Shown here piece by piece: positions 5,030 to 5,447 of a DNA stretch of 5,447 bases. This DNA is from Nocardioides sp. (GTDB lineage: Bacteria; Actinomycetota; Actinomycetes; Propionibacteriales; Nocardioidaceae), in contig JAHEXO010000189.1 of the NCBI GenBank assembly GCA_023252065.1, positions 1 through 5,447 of the forward strand, in the 5' to 3' direction. The notes under the pieces are model-generated. The model was not told the origin of the DNA and ran no database searches. It saw nothing but the letters and a program-made list of their open reading frames with translations. The position numbers were made by a program, and so were the translations under genes. Position 1 is the first letter of the stretch. Every line of letters starts with the position of its first letter.

Positions 5030-5447
5030 ATGAGCAGCACCTACTACGCCGAGGTCGACGCCCCCCAGGTCGCGATCAACGACATCGGGTCCGAAGAGGA
5101 CGTCCTCGCCGCCATCGACGGCACCATCAAGTACTTCAACGACGGTGACATCGTCGAAGGCACCATCGTCAAGGTCGACCGGGACGAGGTCCTGCTCGAC
5201 ATCGGCTACAAGACCGAGGGCGTCATCCCCTCGCGCGAGCTGTCGATCAAGCACGACGTCGACCCCAACGAGGTCGTCAACGTCGGCGACAAGGTCGAGG
5301 CCCTGGTGCTCCAGAAGGAGGACAAGGAAGGCCGCCTGATCCTGTCCAAGAAGCGCGCCCAGTACGAGCGCGCGTGGGGCACGATCGAGCAGGTCAAGGA
5401 GGAGGACGGCGTCGTCGAGGGCACCGTCATCGAGGTCGTCAAGGGCG
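5030..5447 (+). CDS. rpsA: 30S ribosomal protein S1, 3' truncated by the window edge
   Basis: The frame opens at ATG 5030 and runs to the window end with 139 full codons visible. The protein begins MSSTYYAEVDAPQVAINDIG and continues with a strongly conserved actinobacterial S1 sequence. The first S1 RNA-binding (OB-fold) domain covers about residues 36-107, including GDIVEGTIVKVDRDEVLLD (39-57), GYKTEGVIPSREL (59-71) and GRLILSKKRA (101-110). The second S1 domain begins near residue 125 (EDGVVEGTVIEVV). S1 sits on the small ribosomal subunit and helps mRNA bind; family members have several S1 repeats, so most of the protein lies beyond the edge. The start is chosen by homology: GTG at 4928 is in frame, but would add 34 residues (MTALVGSRRSPRG...) unlike any S1 N-terminus and would ignore the AAGGAA ribosome site. 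The gene is on the same strand as the phosphotransferase but 172 bases away, and probably has its own promoter. Confidence 0.97.
   Translation, partial: MSSTYYAEVDAPQVAINDIGSEEDVLAAIDGTIKYFNDGDIVEGTIVKVDRDEVLLDIGYKTEGVIPSRELSIKHDVDPNEVVNVGDKVEALVLQKEDKEGRLILSKKRAQYERAWGTIEQVKEEDGVVEGTVIEVVKG

Overview
The window is high-GC DNA that is almost entirely coding, typical of an actinomycete chromosome. A DUF3068/PorA-family membrane protein, an actinobacterial-type ribosomal protein S1 and a secreted arylsulfotransferase-like protein with extra extracytoplasmic domains suggest Nocardioidaceae or a close relative. That placement is inferred from protein style, not from a database search.

Layout from left to right: (1) the 3' part of a + strand DUF3068-family gene (3-842), whose start lies outside the window; (2) a - strand class I SAM-dependent methyltransferase gene (1671-859), tail-to-tail with gene 1 across 16 bases; (3) a - strand gene for a secreted arylsulfotransferase-family (ASST) protein (3847-1700), ending 28 bases before the methyltransferase start; (4) a divergent + strand aminoglycoside/choline-kinase-like phosphotransferase gene (3916-4857); (5) a 172-base leader and intergenic region (4858-5029); (6) the 5' part of rpsA (5030-5447), which runs off the right edge. 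No rRNA, tRNA, CRISPR array, transposase or insertion-sequence end was seen.

The genes do not form one pathway. rpsA is core translation machinery. The phosphotransferase and methyltransferase are cytosolic enzymes with unknown substrates. The DUF3068 and ASST products belong to the cell envelope or exterior. The ASST and methyltransferase genes share a strand and are close, but a -10-like hexamer (TAGCCT) sits exactly where it would start a leaderless methyltransferase mRNA at its GTG, so the two may be transcribed separately.

I found no convincing new multi-gene system. The points most worth checking are the putative leaderless methyltransferase promoter, the four-part secreted ASST protein with its catalytic residues apparently intact and three within-domain cysteine pairs, and the hairpin at 4848-4867 whose loop is exactly a -10-like TAGACT.
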